This document shows, piece after piece, positions 10,995 to 21,316 of a DNA stretch of 21,785 nt. The stretch's first letter is position 1; every line of letters begins with the position of its first letter. The notes beneath the pieces were generated by a model. It was not told where the DNA came from. It searched no databases and saw only the letters and a program-made list of their open reading frames with translations. Source of the stretch: Plakobranchus ocellatus (Eukaryota; Mollusca; Gastropoda; Plakobranchidae). Position numbers and translations under genes: made by a program. The stretch covers positions 835,616 through 857,400 of the forward strand of contig BLXT01007619.1 in the NCBI GenBank assembly GCA_019648995.1. Reading direction: 5' to 3'.

Positions 10995-11402
10995 TAGAGG
11001 ATAGTATGAGGAGAAGTGGATGGGACGATAGCGCAGGAAAGGAAGTGAGGATAGAAGACAAAGCAAGGTGGAGAGAAAGAGATGTCGCCCATGTACCGGA
11101 GAGAAGCAGTTCATGGGCGACACCCTGTTTTAGTCACCTCTTACGACACGCACAGTACGGTGGGTCGATTCTATCCCAGACTCCACATGGGAAGAGAAAG
11201 AAGTAGAGGACAGCAGGAGGAGAAGTAGACGGGACGATAGCGCAGGAAAGGAAGTAGGGATAGAAGACGAAAGCCAGGTGGAGAAAGAGATGTCACCTTG
11301 TCCAGACGAGAGGCAGTCCATAGGCGACAACCTGCCTTGGTTGCCTCTTACGACCCGCGGCCACCACGGTGGAGCCTATTCTTCCCCGGGCCCCACACGG
11401 GG
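10995..11402 (-). repeat. Two tandem monomers of about 200-210 bases in the LINE 5' UTR
   Basis: Two diverged copies of one unit lie head to tail, about 10995-11203 and 11204-11402. On the plus strand each begins with a purine-rich part containing gacgatagcgcaggaaagga, continues through agaaagagatgtc and a ggcgaca block, then cctcttacgac, and ends near a cacatggg or cacacgggg block. The copy at the window start has only the terminal unit. Repeated 5' monomers of variable number recall the promoter monomers of mouse L1; a promoter role is inferred. The inner unit holds a perfect 11-base inverted repeat (11083-11093 and 11112-11122) that is decayed in the outer unit. Confidence 0.8.
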
Positions 11403-11417
11403 GAAGCAAAAGTGAAA
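11403..11417. repeat. Right copy of LINE target-site duplication
   Basis: These 15 bases (gaagcaaaagtgaaa) exactly match 5339-5353. The perfect match over 15 bases fixes the 5' end of the element at about 11402 and argues that this end is not truncated. Confidence 0.9.
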
Positions 11418-12234
<817 letters not shown>

Positions 12235-12703
12235 TCATATACTTGTAAAAAAATTAGTATTAAGATACAGTTTATATAACATTTTTTTTTTTTCCAAATT
12301 ATTAAAGGAAATCAAAAAGAGAGAGACTGGATTTAACAGGGCTTTTTGCTTTTGAAGTAAACATATATCATTTTTCCTACGCAATCTTTTTTACTTATTA
12401 TACTTCAGGCCCAACAAAAACTGATTTTCAAATAGATAAAAAAAAAAGTGGCATAACATGAATAACGCCCTAGGTTTTTAAGTCAATAGCTGCATTAAAA
12501 GGTTTACTGTCATACAATTCAACAATTCTAATGCACACATGTAGACCATACTTTCTTATGTTTCTTATAATTTATCCTCTTCTCAATTGACTGAGTGGTG
12601 AGCATTGGGTTATTGCAATTCTGAACTTAAAGGTTGATTGGGGCGGATTTATTGAGCAACTAACTCCAAAATCTAACTTCTGTAGTTTTGGATCTTTGAT
12701 TTC

Positions 12704-12860
12704 AGTACAGTGCATACCACTTATATCGACATCACTTCTTTCGACTTTTCCCTTCTATGGACATGCTCTTCTAAGTCCATATTTTTTTCCTCTTAACTGT
12801 TAGTAGACAGGTTCTATTACATCAACGCCCACTCATACTTTATTTCTCTTATATCGACAT
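12704..12860. repeat. Possible end fragment of a pogo/Tigger-like DNA transposon
   Basis: The phrase cttatatcgacat occurs at 12720-12732 (after cagtacagtgcataccac) and again at 12848-12860, with a weaker relative cttatatcgaggtc near 19508. Repeated CTTATATCGAC phrases after a CAGT-type start recall the ends of pogo/Tigger elements in invertebrates. No matching inverted end and no transposase were found, so this is a weak call. Confidence 0.25.
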
Positions 12861-13111
12861 GTCAGTAACAAAATTGTGTAGGAAAACGGGTTCCAGTTGA
12901 CCTGAAGTTGATCCCCTCACAAAGATCTAGACAGCCAAAATCTGGTCCTAGATCTTTAGCGAGAGTGAAAGATCCATCTATCGCTTTGCTTGCCACCCAC
13001 TATATGGACCAGAGATGTGTGGAATGTGACGTAAGCTAGGCCTAGGCAGAAGGCTTATAAATGAACTAAGCCCAAGGCCCCCTCAGGAGAGGGGGGAAGC
13101 CGGAAGAATGA

Positions 13112-13150
13112 TTGCACACACATGTGCGCGTGTGTGTGTCACTGTGTGTG
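13112..13150. repeat. Imperfect GT/AC microsatellite
   Basis: A short alternating purine-pyrimidine tract, gcacacacatgtgcgcgtgt followed by more gt repeats, interrupted by cact. It is a simple repeat inside the intron. Confidence 0.8.
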
Positions 13151-13464
13151 TAAGCTACAAAAGCACGCATTTGTCAACCTTCTGATAGACCAGCTTTAGG
13201 CAGTGAAAAAGTTCGTTCCATTTGACTGTTACAAGTTAAAAAGGGTACTGGATAGGCTGACAGTGACAGGGAGGGTTAGGAAAATTTAATTTGATTCAAC
13301 CAGTCCTTTTAAGGGCCAAACAATCACTTAAAAAGACTGAATGAAAAGGAGGGAGGGTTCATTTAATTGATTTTTTAACAAAAGAGAAATATCTGCAAAA
13401 TTGTGACTTGTGCAATATGTAGTTACTTTCCATTATAAGCAAAACTCCATTCTGTAATAAAATA

Positions 13465-13735
13465 CACAGGGGCATCAGTGGCACAGTGGTTAGCGAGTCC
13501 ACCCTGAGATCTGCAGGGGGCCTTCTGTCACGGGTTCGAGCCCAGCCACCAGCACCCTGGCCTGACTGTGAGCTTAAAAGCCTGAGATCATTTTGTTGAC
13601 TTCAGGATCCTGCTCAGACAAGGATAAATTGAGTTGAGGTTGCGTCACATAACAGTAACTTCATTTAGTTTACTTTGCTCTGAGTGAAGGACATGCCATC
13701 TCGAGTTCAAAGAGCATAAATACTGAATGAATCAT
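13465..13735 (+). mobile_element. tRNA-derived SINE
   Basis: The head shows an RNA polymerase III box A (TGGCACAGTGG, 13479-13489) and box B (GGGTTCGAGCCC, 13532-13543) at a spacing typical of tRNA genes. The sequence continues about 190 bases past box B and ends in a short repeat-like tail (actgaatgaatca, about 13722-13734), which is the layout of a tRNA-derived SINE. It lies inside the NDUFS8 intron in antisense orientation to the gene. A cloverleaf with a clean acceptor stem is not evident, so it is unlikely to be a working tRNA. Clear target-site duplications were not found, so the outer limits are approximate and the copy is probably old. Confidence 0.75.
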
Positions 13736-14559
13736 GGCAGCAGCTAGATTAATTTTTAATTGATTATTGCAGACCCCAAGCCGTTCAACATGATAGAATA
13801 CAAGTTACTCCACTCATAGCTGACATGAAATGATCCTTAGTTAAAAATTAAACCTTATTAAGGCTGCGTTATTCAAAGCAACTTTGTTTGGTTTATGTTT
13901 TTGTTCTGGGATTTTCACTTCATTTGCGAAAGTTTTTTTGTCTGACTACAAAAGCAGTGATCATTCAATCTCAATAAAGAAATATATTGGAATAAGGCTA
14001 CATTTCAGGTGACAAATTCTTTTGTTCCCATTTTACTTCATGAATTTTTCACTTTTTTTTTTCAAGCATTCTTTGTATTTCGTATACTGCATGTATTAGG
14101 GTAGATTAGAGTCCTGTTCAGGTTTAGAGAAATCTGCTTAAAGTCGTAATGTTATATGACATTCTTCAGCATATAGCTTAAGGCAAACCTTGATTTATAT
14201 GCTCAAAAATATAACTTTTTAAAATCCGTAAGTGTTTCTTGGTTTTTACTAAATGCGACACTAAAATAGGTAAATTATGTTCAGGAAAATGTCTTTTCAT
14301 CTTCCCCTTCATTTGTACGGGCAAACATGCTTGTTTGTATATATAACTCCCGAAAAGTGACATAAACAACCAAAATGGCTTTTTAAAACAATTACTGTTG
14401 GCATGGCAACAGAAAAAATGTCAACCATCTTGGATATAAACATAATTTTCAAAGTCTTATAACTTCAGAACTAAATAAGGTATCAATTTTTTCTAAATGG
14501 GAATATGTTTTTATGCTAAATTTGAAGGTCTTCATGAAAGCTTTCACGAAATTTTGAAA

Positions 14560-14930
14560 TATATATCCCTATCCATACGAGGTGTTTTATTGTCGTATCC
14601 ATACGTCAGGGGTAACTGAGTGCCCCCACACTATACTATCAATATAGTCTTATCCGCACATGTGGGGTAACTGCGTGCTCCCATATGTATTGGGCAACAA
14701 AATCACCCCATGCCTTACATAATAAAAAATAATGGAGGGTTTCAGAAACGACCTATGGTCAGTTCCATATTGACTTTCTGTCAATCATTATTATGTAATC
14801 ATATGTCAAATTGAATTTTTGAGGAATACTGAAAAGTTGAAAGAAAAATTTCATTGTGAGTATTTTTGAAAAATTAAAACCAAGCCTTGGGGTATCAAAA
14901 TTACTCCACACATACGGATAGGGATATATA
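14560..14930. repeat. Palindromic small element with repeated TATCC...GGGGTAACT motifs
   Basis: An inverted repeat pairs 14560-14579 (tatatatccctatccatacg) with 14911-14930 (catacggatagggatatata), 18 of 20 positions matching. Inside, a 36-base unit occurs twice in tandem at 14596-14631 and 14651-14686, sharing ggggtaactg, gtgc and ccca. A third, inverted relative lies at about 14895-14920 (rc tatccgtatgtgtggagtaa) and a weak one at 14570-14586. Each tandem unit can fold GGGG against CCCC. Non-coding MITE-like DNA is the simplest reading; no transposase is nearby. Confidence 0.5.
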
Positions 14931-15986
14931 AATTGCAACAAACTTTATGATACATAAAAATTTATTTTAAAATATTTATAGATACAATTCCAAAAAAACT
15001 ACCTGAAAAGCATGACATTACTACCCGAAAACTTCACGGCAAGTTTTAGATGAATTGAATGAAAAACACCAAAGTTATAAGAACATACATTTGTCTGAAA
15101 AAAAAAAACCTCATTTTGAGAAAATGGCCGATAAAGTCTAACCAAAAATATTTTGGTTTTCTGACAATTATGTAATGCTAGCTATGATGGGCCTCCTTCA
15201 GCTCTCCTGAGCTCTTCCTGTTGCATCCATCTCCTTTCAGCCATTTTCTTACTTCCAAATCATGCTTGCTATCACTCACACACTAAACTGGCTGAAAACT
15301 TCACTCAAAAGCCAACAAAACACTATATACAAACTAGCATAAGAACTGGTGACTACGGGATCAGCTGTGACTTCAGAGTGTCACCACAACCTCATTGAGT
15401 GGTAACAGCTTGCACGGCTGATGGTTGCGCACAAAATCTCCATTAATAAGCAAAATTGACGCAGCTGAAGTAAAAACGTGGGAACTAGGACAGATGCTCC
15501 ATATATGATAATGGTTGGGAAAATTTTGTCTAAATTTGGATGTCCATAGATGGTAGTTCTAGTAACATCGATAGGGAGGCTGAGACTAAATTTTCCATTG
15601 GTATATAATATACCTATGTTTTGCAAGGGGTAGCAGGCCTACATAGCTTGCATAAACATCAAATTTTTACACATTTTCTTGAAAAAATTTTTTAACTCTC
15701 TAGGAGTTAGCAGTTTTGAATTTACAATAAAAGATATTTGTAGCCAAATTTAGGCCTAAAAACTCTATTCAGATGATTACAAATTGGGCAAATTTTACAA
15801 AGCTACCCAAAGTCAAAATTTGAACCAGTGACCCAAATTGACCCCAGAACCCATCTCTCTAGGTGCCACACTTGCTTTTAAAACACTGGACCTTAAAGAA
15901 GTGACCTTCCTATTGTTGCATCTGAACATATATTAATCCTTACTCTAAACATGGAAAAAAAAGGTACACAAAAAGCTACGGAATAC

Positions 15987-16159
15987 CTGGGCAGGACAAA
16001 TGGCTTCACACAGCTTGCATGCTATGCAGCGTTCCTCACCAGAAGGGTATCTTCTCAGTGCGTGCTCACCGCGAAACCTGGGACTTAGTGGTCCTTTCTC
16101 AAATGGGTAGTTGATGGTGGCCGGCTCTTTGAGGATCATAGCGAAACAAATACCTAGAC
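15987..16159 (-). CDS. NDUFS8: NDUFS8 internal exon, first 4Fe-4S motif
   Basis: This 173-base exon begins with two bases that complete a split Gly codon and then encodes 57 codons: [20 protein letters not shown], then [20 protein letters not shown], and the [16 protein letters not shown] end. It matches the central part of the complex I 23-kDa subunit, where GLGM...[13 protein letters not shown] precedes the first cluster. The motif [12 protein letters not shown] provides the four cysteines of one 4Fe-4S cluster. The acceptor is ctctttgcag (16160-16169), and the donor is CAG followed by GTATTC. The next exon starts in phase 0 at 12192. The methionine in the exon is internal, not a start. Upstream exons (mitochondrial targeting peptide and the TDRAARTLLWTELFRG region) are not found between 16160 and 21785. 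Confidence 0.95.
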
Positions 16160-17290
16160 CTGCAAAGAGCAGAATAAAGAAAGAAACCTTAAATATCTCA
16201 AGATAAATGCTTGAAACTTACTGAAAACTAAATCTTAACAGACATAGCAAGCTGTGTCAAACTGTCACACTAAGTATCTCACTGGCAGTGACAAGGTATC
16301 AGCATTAGTCAAAATAGCTCCAAACTGTACTACTCACATGATATGACAATTGTGAAAATACACACAAAAATAAAACCAAACCATTAAAATTACATTACAT
16401 TATAATTGTAGGAGATGGCTTTACATACAATTATGAATTGAGGGTGGGGGTGGGTTGGGATCTTTTTTTTTTTCATTTATCAATCTAGCCTTTTGAGAGT
16501 TGCATGGTTGGTTCTGCTTGCTCAAACTAGAAGAAAGATATCATATTTTATGATCATCGGGTTACGGTTGCCATGGCAATGGCAGCCATCTTGATTTTTA
16601 ATTGCTAATTTGGCGATTTTCAAAATCTATCTACTCCTCACTGTTTCAAGGAAATCAGTTGAAACTACAGATAAAATTTAGAGCACAATATCTAGAAGAT
16701 AGCCCATCCGATTTATGATCAGTTGAGACAATTTTTGTTTATATAAAGGGCAAATAAGGGAAAAAAAAAAATACTTTTTACCCAAAAAAAGCAAAATTTT
16801 TCAAAAAGGAAACAAAATATGCTAAAAATCCTTGGCTAAATATTGTAAATCACATTGCCAGTAACATATGTGCCAATTTTTATAATGATTGAGACATAAA
16901 TGGCAGAGGAGATAGCTTTTTGTAACAAAAAAAAAACAAGTTTCGAGAAAAATGGCTTTGAAAGGTGGACACCTAAAAATGCAGGAATTACACACTTTCA
17001 CTTAACAGTGCTTCCAACAGGTAATCATGAAAACAGGATCTTTTACATTGCATTGGGGAATGGGTCCAGGGCAATGCCCTGCTAGGGGGATCCTCCTCGA
17101 GCTGAAGAATTTTTTTTGTTTTAATCTACCTCATGGAATCAATTTCCCGCCACTTGGAAAAGATTTTTTTCATAGCATTAAAATATTATTTCTTAACTGC
17201 GGAAATCTGCAGAAATGCGGATGATTGGAGGCATTAATTTATCTAGATACATCATGAAATGCCAGACTGGTAGGCTGGGCCTCTTCTCTC
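16160..17290. other. Non-coding stretch upstream of the NDUFS8 exon
   Basis: No coding segment is supported. A 14-base X-box-like palindrome gttgccatggcaat (16567-16580) is followed by gccatcttga. Near 17067-17110 lies a palindromic phrase, cagggcaatgccctg, followed by ctagggggatcctcctcgag, then at 17200-17222 a pair of tgcgga motifs. This second part abuts the 3' side of the Mutator-like relic and may be its non-coding end; that is inference. Confidence 0.4.
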
Positions 17291-18597
17291 TTACTCTTTC
17301 TCTTGGTGTGCTTTTTCACTGGCTGCAGCAGTTACTCTCTTTTTCTTTTTGAATTTCTGCTGCTGGTGGACGGAGCTTTTGTAAAGTCTTTTCCTCTCTC
17401 TGGCCTGACCAAGACTCTGCCTATGTTTTCCTTCAAATCCAAGTGTGGCCTTGATTGTTACTGTAGAGAGCACAGTGGGTCCACTGTTTTGCTCTGCTGC
17501 AGCAGACACGAGAGCTAAGTCCATCCTCTTGAGTGAGTGAAAAGTTTTCTTAGAATATCTTGACCACACAGCATGATGGAAACTTTAGTTTGGATTTTAT
17601 TTGGTCTTGAGTTTACACCTCCAAAAAAGACCCACTGCAGCAAGCCTGTTGTAGATGGGCTCGAGGTACTTGTGTAACAGTGCATAATCCAGGGGGTATA
17701 TGGGCCTGCTGTTTGCGTCTAATTGAGCAGTGGTGATCGCCAATGAAAAAACACCTTGAATCTGGGCCAGGAGGACAGCACTGGTGCTGAGGATAATCGT
17801 CAATGGAATATCTATAGTAGAGGCTGGCTAAGATACCATGTCTCATCTCCTCTGCTGATCCACTACTTCTAATGGCCCATATTTAATACACTTGTAGTTT
17901 GCTTTTCGTCTCTGCAGTCAGAAGACCATGTCCGCAGCCTGCCAAGCGTGACTCTTTTTTTACTGCAGTCAGTAACGAGGTTTTGTAAGGCTGTCCCCAA
18001 GCATTTCCAACGTGGTTTATGCAGTCCTCTTTGAGGACCATGGGGCATTATCTTCAGTAACTTGTTATATGCTTTGTAGTCGCCTTCACTCATCATTGTT
18101 ATGTAGCACATCTTGTGATATTGGACGGACCAAACCCAAAGTACTTCTGCAGCCCGCACCTCCATTATACCTGAACAGCTCTCAAAATTGATGGAGCACG
18201 CCTGCCGCCATCTCTCACATCAAAGAGGGCTTTCCTTTTTTATTCATGCACCTGTCTGAGCACACACGTGGCAGTCTAAGCTGAGGACATGCCCATCAAT
18301 GATGAGGCCAATCAAGACATCAATCATGCAGCCTATGCCAATAAGAGACATGTGACCGTGTGTCAGCCAGGAACCGTCAAAACTAACTGAAATGTCCAGA
18401 ATGCATCCCAATCAACATGAAAATAATCAATGTGTTTTTGGCGACCTAACGAGGCAGCTTGATTGAATACTTCCTCTGAAAGCCTCTTATTGCGGTCGTA
18501 TAATTGCTTTGAAATGGTATTGACTTTGAATGTCTTATGTAGCCCTGGCATTTCTAAATACTCACACAAATTGTTGAATGAGTAGGGTACAGACATG
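17291..18597 (-). pseudogene. Mutator-like (MULE) transposase, C-terminal part, broken
   Basis: Minus-strand blocks in several frames read in the order expected for the animal Mutator-like transposase domain (as in PF20700, from memory): YSFNNLCEYLEMPGLHKTFK (about 18585-18520); DISVSFDGSWLTHGHMSLIG, with the first catalytic Asp (18400-18340); ITMMSEGDYKAYNKLLKIMP, with the second (18110-18040); GTALQNLVTDCSKKRVTLGR (about 17995-17935); ILASLYYRYSIDDYPQH (about 17830-17780); LHKYLEPIYNRLAAVGLF (about 17680-17625); MWSRYSKKTFHSLKRMDLAL (17569-17510); and a basic C-terminus (QQQKFKKKKRV) before the stop at 17291. At least five frame changes or stops separate the blocks (for example near 18390, 18255 and 17850), so it is an old, dead DNA-transposon copy. 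The N-terminal part appears displaced to 20108-20540. Confidence 0.7.
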
Positions 18598-20071
18598 CCT
18601 ACCCTTGAAAAAATTTTTGAGGAACATCAAGGGCAAAAATGCAGAACATTAGATAAAAATGCGGAACAAACCTGAATATGACTGGAACTGATGCTGATTG
18701 AACAAAAAAGAAAAAAACATAAAGGGCTCAATATCTAAGTAATATCCAATCAATCATGGATGTGTACCTTTAGGATGGGGGAGAGTGTGGAGGATATCAG
18801 TTCCTGTCTAAGTCAGCGCAAACACTCAAACAACGTGCTTAACATTTATAACCTCTGCACAAACATTCCAATGTGTTTACCTTAATGTTGAGCAAATCGG
18901 CCCTAGATCAACGACACTGTGAAAAGAAAATGTGTCCTTAAAATTTTCACTCTACTCGTACTGCGAAGACTGTTTCAATTTGGGCCACAGATTTCAATGT
19001 TACCATGAGACTTCAATTTTATCAACTTTTCTGAAATAGAAAACTCCAATGAAACAATTCACTATTCTATCCCTAAAATGAGGAATCCTTGATGCATTCT
19101 TTTCTAATACAATGCTGGCATCTTTTGCGGATATGAGCTTCTGTGTTGAGCAATTTCATTCTGGTCACTTTTAAGAGACATAGATTCATCAAAGATAGGC
19201 AAGCCTGATGGTATATTAAGTTCTAGATCTATAGGTAGTTCATAATTCTCACAGGACTGGAAATGGCTAGAGCCTACCGTCAATAAGACAGTACGCGCCG
19301 AGTCTAAAAGTTCAATGCTGGGTTTATATTGGGACGTGCAAAGCACTAGATACATAACTTCTCTAGAATGCAGGTATAGTTAGTCTTGAAGTCTATATAA
19401 TTGATTAAGTTTAACTAAACCACTGATATGACAGATTTAAAAGGGGAAAAAATAATCCCAAAATTGTTTGTTTCTATTAAAATTGAAATTCTGCTGTGAT
19501 GATTCGCTTATATCGAGGTCGCAGATTTCAAATTTGGGGTCAGAATTTTTGTATTTATTTTTCTCACAAAGATATATCTATAGAAAAAAAAAAAACCCTT
19601 GTCCAGGTAAGTGACGTCACAGTGCGAATAACCGACAGTCAACTCATTAACAGTCAGTGAGAGTAGGCCAAACGATGATGTTCCTCTATGTACTGCACCA
19701 ATAGTTTGCCCCAACCACTCCAACCCCACTTGTCTGTATGATGCATGCTCAGTGATTGGAGGTTTTTTTTGTGGGGGGGGGGGAAACAGGTCTAGCCAAG
19801 AGCGCCATGCATGTAATGAGTTTGTCTGAAAAGTTTGTTGTAGTGTTAGCACTATTAAATTTTTTTTCTCTCAAAGTCCCCTAATATTCTTGCGTAATTG
19901 ATGCAGAGAAGCAGCATTAAACCTAGACTAGGTTTATTTCTTGAGTAAGGCCAATCCCAAATCGGCAAAATTTCGGATTTTGTGATAAAAATGCGGATTT
20001 GTGGAACGCATGTCAGTTTGTGGTAGAATTCTTCAACGGATCCGGAATTTCCGAAACGGTAGGCATGTCTG
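18590..20071. other. 1.48-kb segment bounded by a perfect 14-base inverted repeat
   Basis: The sequence cagacatgcctacc at 18590-18603 is the exact reverse complement of ggtaggcatgtctg at 20058-20071. Just outside, agggt occurs at 18584-18588 and at 20072-20076 and could be a short target duplication. The segment separates the two Mutator-like coding blocks. It may be a non-autonomous DNA transposon that inserted into the older relic, but one such 14-base pair is expected by chance in a window of this size, so the call is tentative. Confidence 0.35.
19104..19355 (-). CDS. Unrecognised 83-codon open frame
   Basis: The frame encodes an acidic, fairly protein-like sequence, including SIELLDSARTVLLTVGSSHF and ELNIPSGLPIFDESMSLKSD. 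I recognise no family, no signal peptide and no membrane segment. It lies inside the segment between the two 14-base inverted repeats. It could be a displaced piece of the Mutator-like N-terminus, an exon of something else, or chance. Confidence 0.15.
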   Translation of the reverse strand: MYLVLCTSQYKPSIELLDSARTVLLTVGSSHFQSCENYELPIDLELNIPSGLPIFDESMSLKSDQNEIAQHRSSYPQKMPALY

Positions 20072-20107
20072 AGGGTTTCATTCCTGACATGAGTGATGAT
20101 CACAGCC

Positions 20108-20540
20108 TCATTTACTACAAAATGGCTTTGGGGGTACTTTCAGACACACGATTTCTAGCTGAAATGAACTGGCTGGACAGTTCTGTGTTGTAGGCTGTAC
20201 ATACTGAATTGGTTTATAGAGCCAGTCCAAATCTTTTTGGGGCAGGTCAAGAATGGTGCATTTCACAATGCTACGCTCCTCAATTGGCTGCCGCTGGAAG
20301 AGAGCTAGCTTTTTCTCGCTCCTCGTCAAGGTGCACTCTGCCTCTTTGTCATCAAGAGAGATGGGTGTGGTGTCGACAATGGAATCACTATTTGTTCCAT
20401 GGGTGGAGTAGGAGCTTCTGGTCCTCTTAATGTGGAGGGAAGGGGTTCAGGTACAAGTTCTAGTCCCCTGGACGTGGGGGGAAGGGGCTCAGATAAAAAT
20501 TCTAGTCCCCTTGATGTTGAGGGAACAGACTCATCAAGTT
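20108..20540 (-). pseudogene. Probable N-terminal part of the Mutator-like relic
   Basis: On the minus strand, a repeat-coding segment (PSTSRGLEFLSEPL and variants, about 20530-20410) is followed, after a frame change, by DTTPISLDDKEAECTLTRSE, KKLALFQRQPIEERSIVKCT and SSFQLEIVCLK, ending at a stop at 20108. The SEKKLALF and FQLEIVCLK phrases resemble the N-terminal region of animal Mutator-like proteins from memory. The orientation and order fit the C-terminal blocks at 17291-18597, which supports one original gene split by later sequence. The identification is weaker than for the C-terminal half because this region is poorly conserved. Confidence 0.45.
20416..20527 (-). repeat. 42-base tandem repeat encoding a 14-residue Pro-rich unit
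   Basis: The phrase ttct(a/g)gtcc starts at 20416, 20458 and 20500, an exact 42-base period over about 2.7 copies. Read on the minus strand it encodes units like LPPTSRGLELVPEP. The period is a multiple of three and the frame stays open, as expected if the array grew while the gene was functional. Confidence 0.75.
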
Positions 20541-21316
20541 GACTAGGCTGGCTCTAATAAAAAAAACAGCGAAAAAACAAACAATAATAATCCTTGCTAT
20601 AGAAAACAGCATTGAAAACTAATGTAGAAAAACTCATGTAAAACAGGTCTGGAAGTAGATCTAGTTTTGGGTAAACAACCAAAAAAAAAACGAAAAGAAA
20701 AAGGGAAAGAAAAAAAAATGCACTCTGTAGCAATGTGAAGGTAAAACACCTTTTGCAAATTGATGATAAGACTTTCTTGACTTCAAAACTGATTATTTTG
20801 TTTAAATCTATGATCCCCACTGATCTTATTCTAGATCTACAAAAATCATTCATATAATTTGCATGCAGTAACCTCATCGTCTCTTGCTATTTGCTGCCGT
20901 GGTCATATATCATCCAGGTGTTTTCATAGCCGCTGGAATTTTTTCCTTTGGCATCTTTTTATTTTCATGTATAGTAAGCAGCAATATAAACATATACATG
21001 GAAAACGAATAGTATCAAACCGTGCATAAGCGAGAGTTATCCCTGAAAGATTCAAATACACAACTATGCAAATGCATACGGCAAAATGAATTTAAATAAA
21101 CAAATCCAAGACCCTTGTCCCGCCGCATCTGAGCTAATCAGAGAGCTGCACTGAAGCCCAGCCATGCTCCAGCCAATAAACTTATTGCATCCAGGGGGGG
21201 AATTCTGGCAGTGACCTCTTTCCTCTGTGACCTTTGACATGGTTTACCATGTGGTTTCGTTGCGATGAGGCACAGATGTAAACAAACCGAATTTCCGTTT
21301 GATCCAGACCCATAAT
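20541..21316. other. AT-rich stretch, no recognised gene
   Basis: Nothing coding is supported here. The left half is A-rich with several homopolymers; the right half (21110-21250) is richer in GC and holds a CCAAT-like ccagccaataaac near 21170. TAGATCTA occurs at 20656-20663 and 20832-20839. The right part may belong to the promoter region of the exon at 21435. Confidence 0.4.

Larger units (their letters stand above)
5354..11402 (-). mobile_element. Near full-length I/Nimb-like LINE (about 6.05 kb)
   Basis: A non-LTR retrotransposon on the minus strand, complete at both ends: a 5' UTR of about 813 bases with tandem monomers, ORF1 with CCHC knuckles, ORF2 with apurinic-type endonuclease, reverse transcriptase, RNase H and a late CCHC motif, and a short 3' UTR ending in a tetranucleotide tail. 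Perfect 15-base duplications flank it. RNase H after the reverse transcriptase, three ORF1 knuckles and a simple-repeat tail instead of poly(A) place it in the I superfamily; resemblance to Nimb/Nimbus elements of snails is from memory. The element is much richer in GC than its surroundings. Both ORFs are broken (about two breaks in ORF1 and four in ORF2), so this copy should be inactive on its own. Its orientation matches the NDUFS8 exons to the right. Confidence 0.93.

Noticed and set aside
11300-11402. A possible HDV-like self-cleaving ribozyme at the LINE 5' terminus, as known for R2 and some other LINEs
   Set aside because: The leader is GC-rich and foldable, but I could not fit the nested pseudoknot and the catalytic cytosine context by eye. 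A covariance-model search would decide.
13470-13560. A functional tRNA gene
   Set aside because: Boxes A and B are present, but no clean acceptor stem is seen and the sequence continues into a SINE body and tail.
19508-19852. A 114-codon minus-strand frame
   Set aside because: It runs through homopolymers and low-complexity sequence and shows no recognisable domain.
20554-20877. A 107-codon minus-strand frame with many Phe and Leu residues
   Set aside because: Its hydrophobicity comes from A-rich plus-strand tracts read in reverse; there is no family signal.
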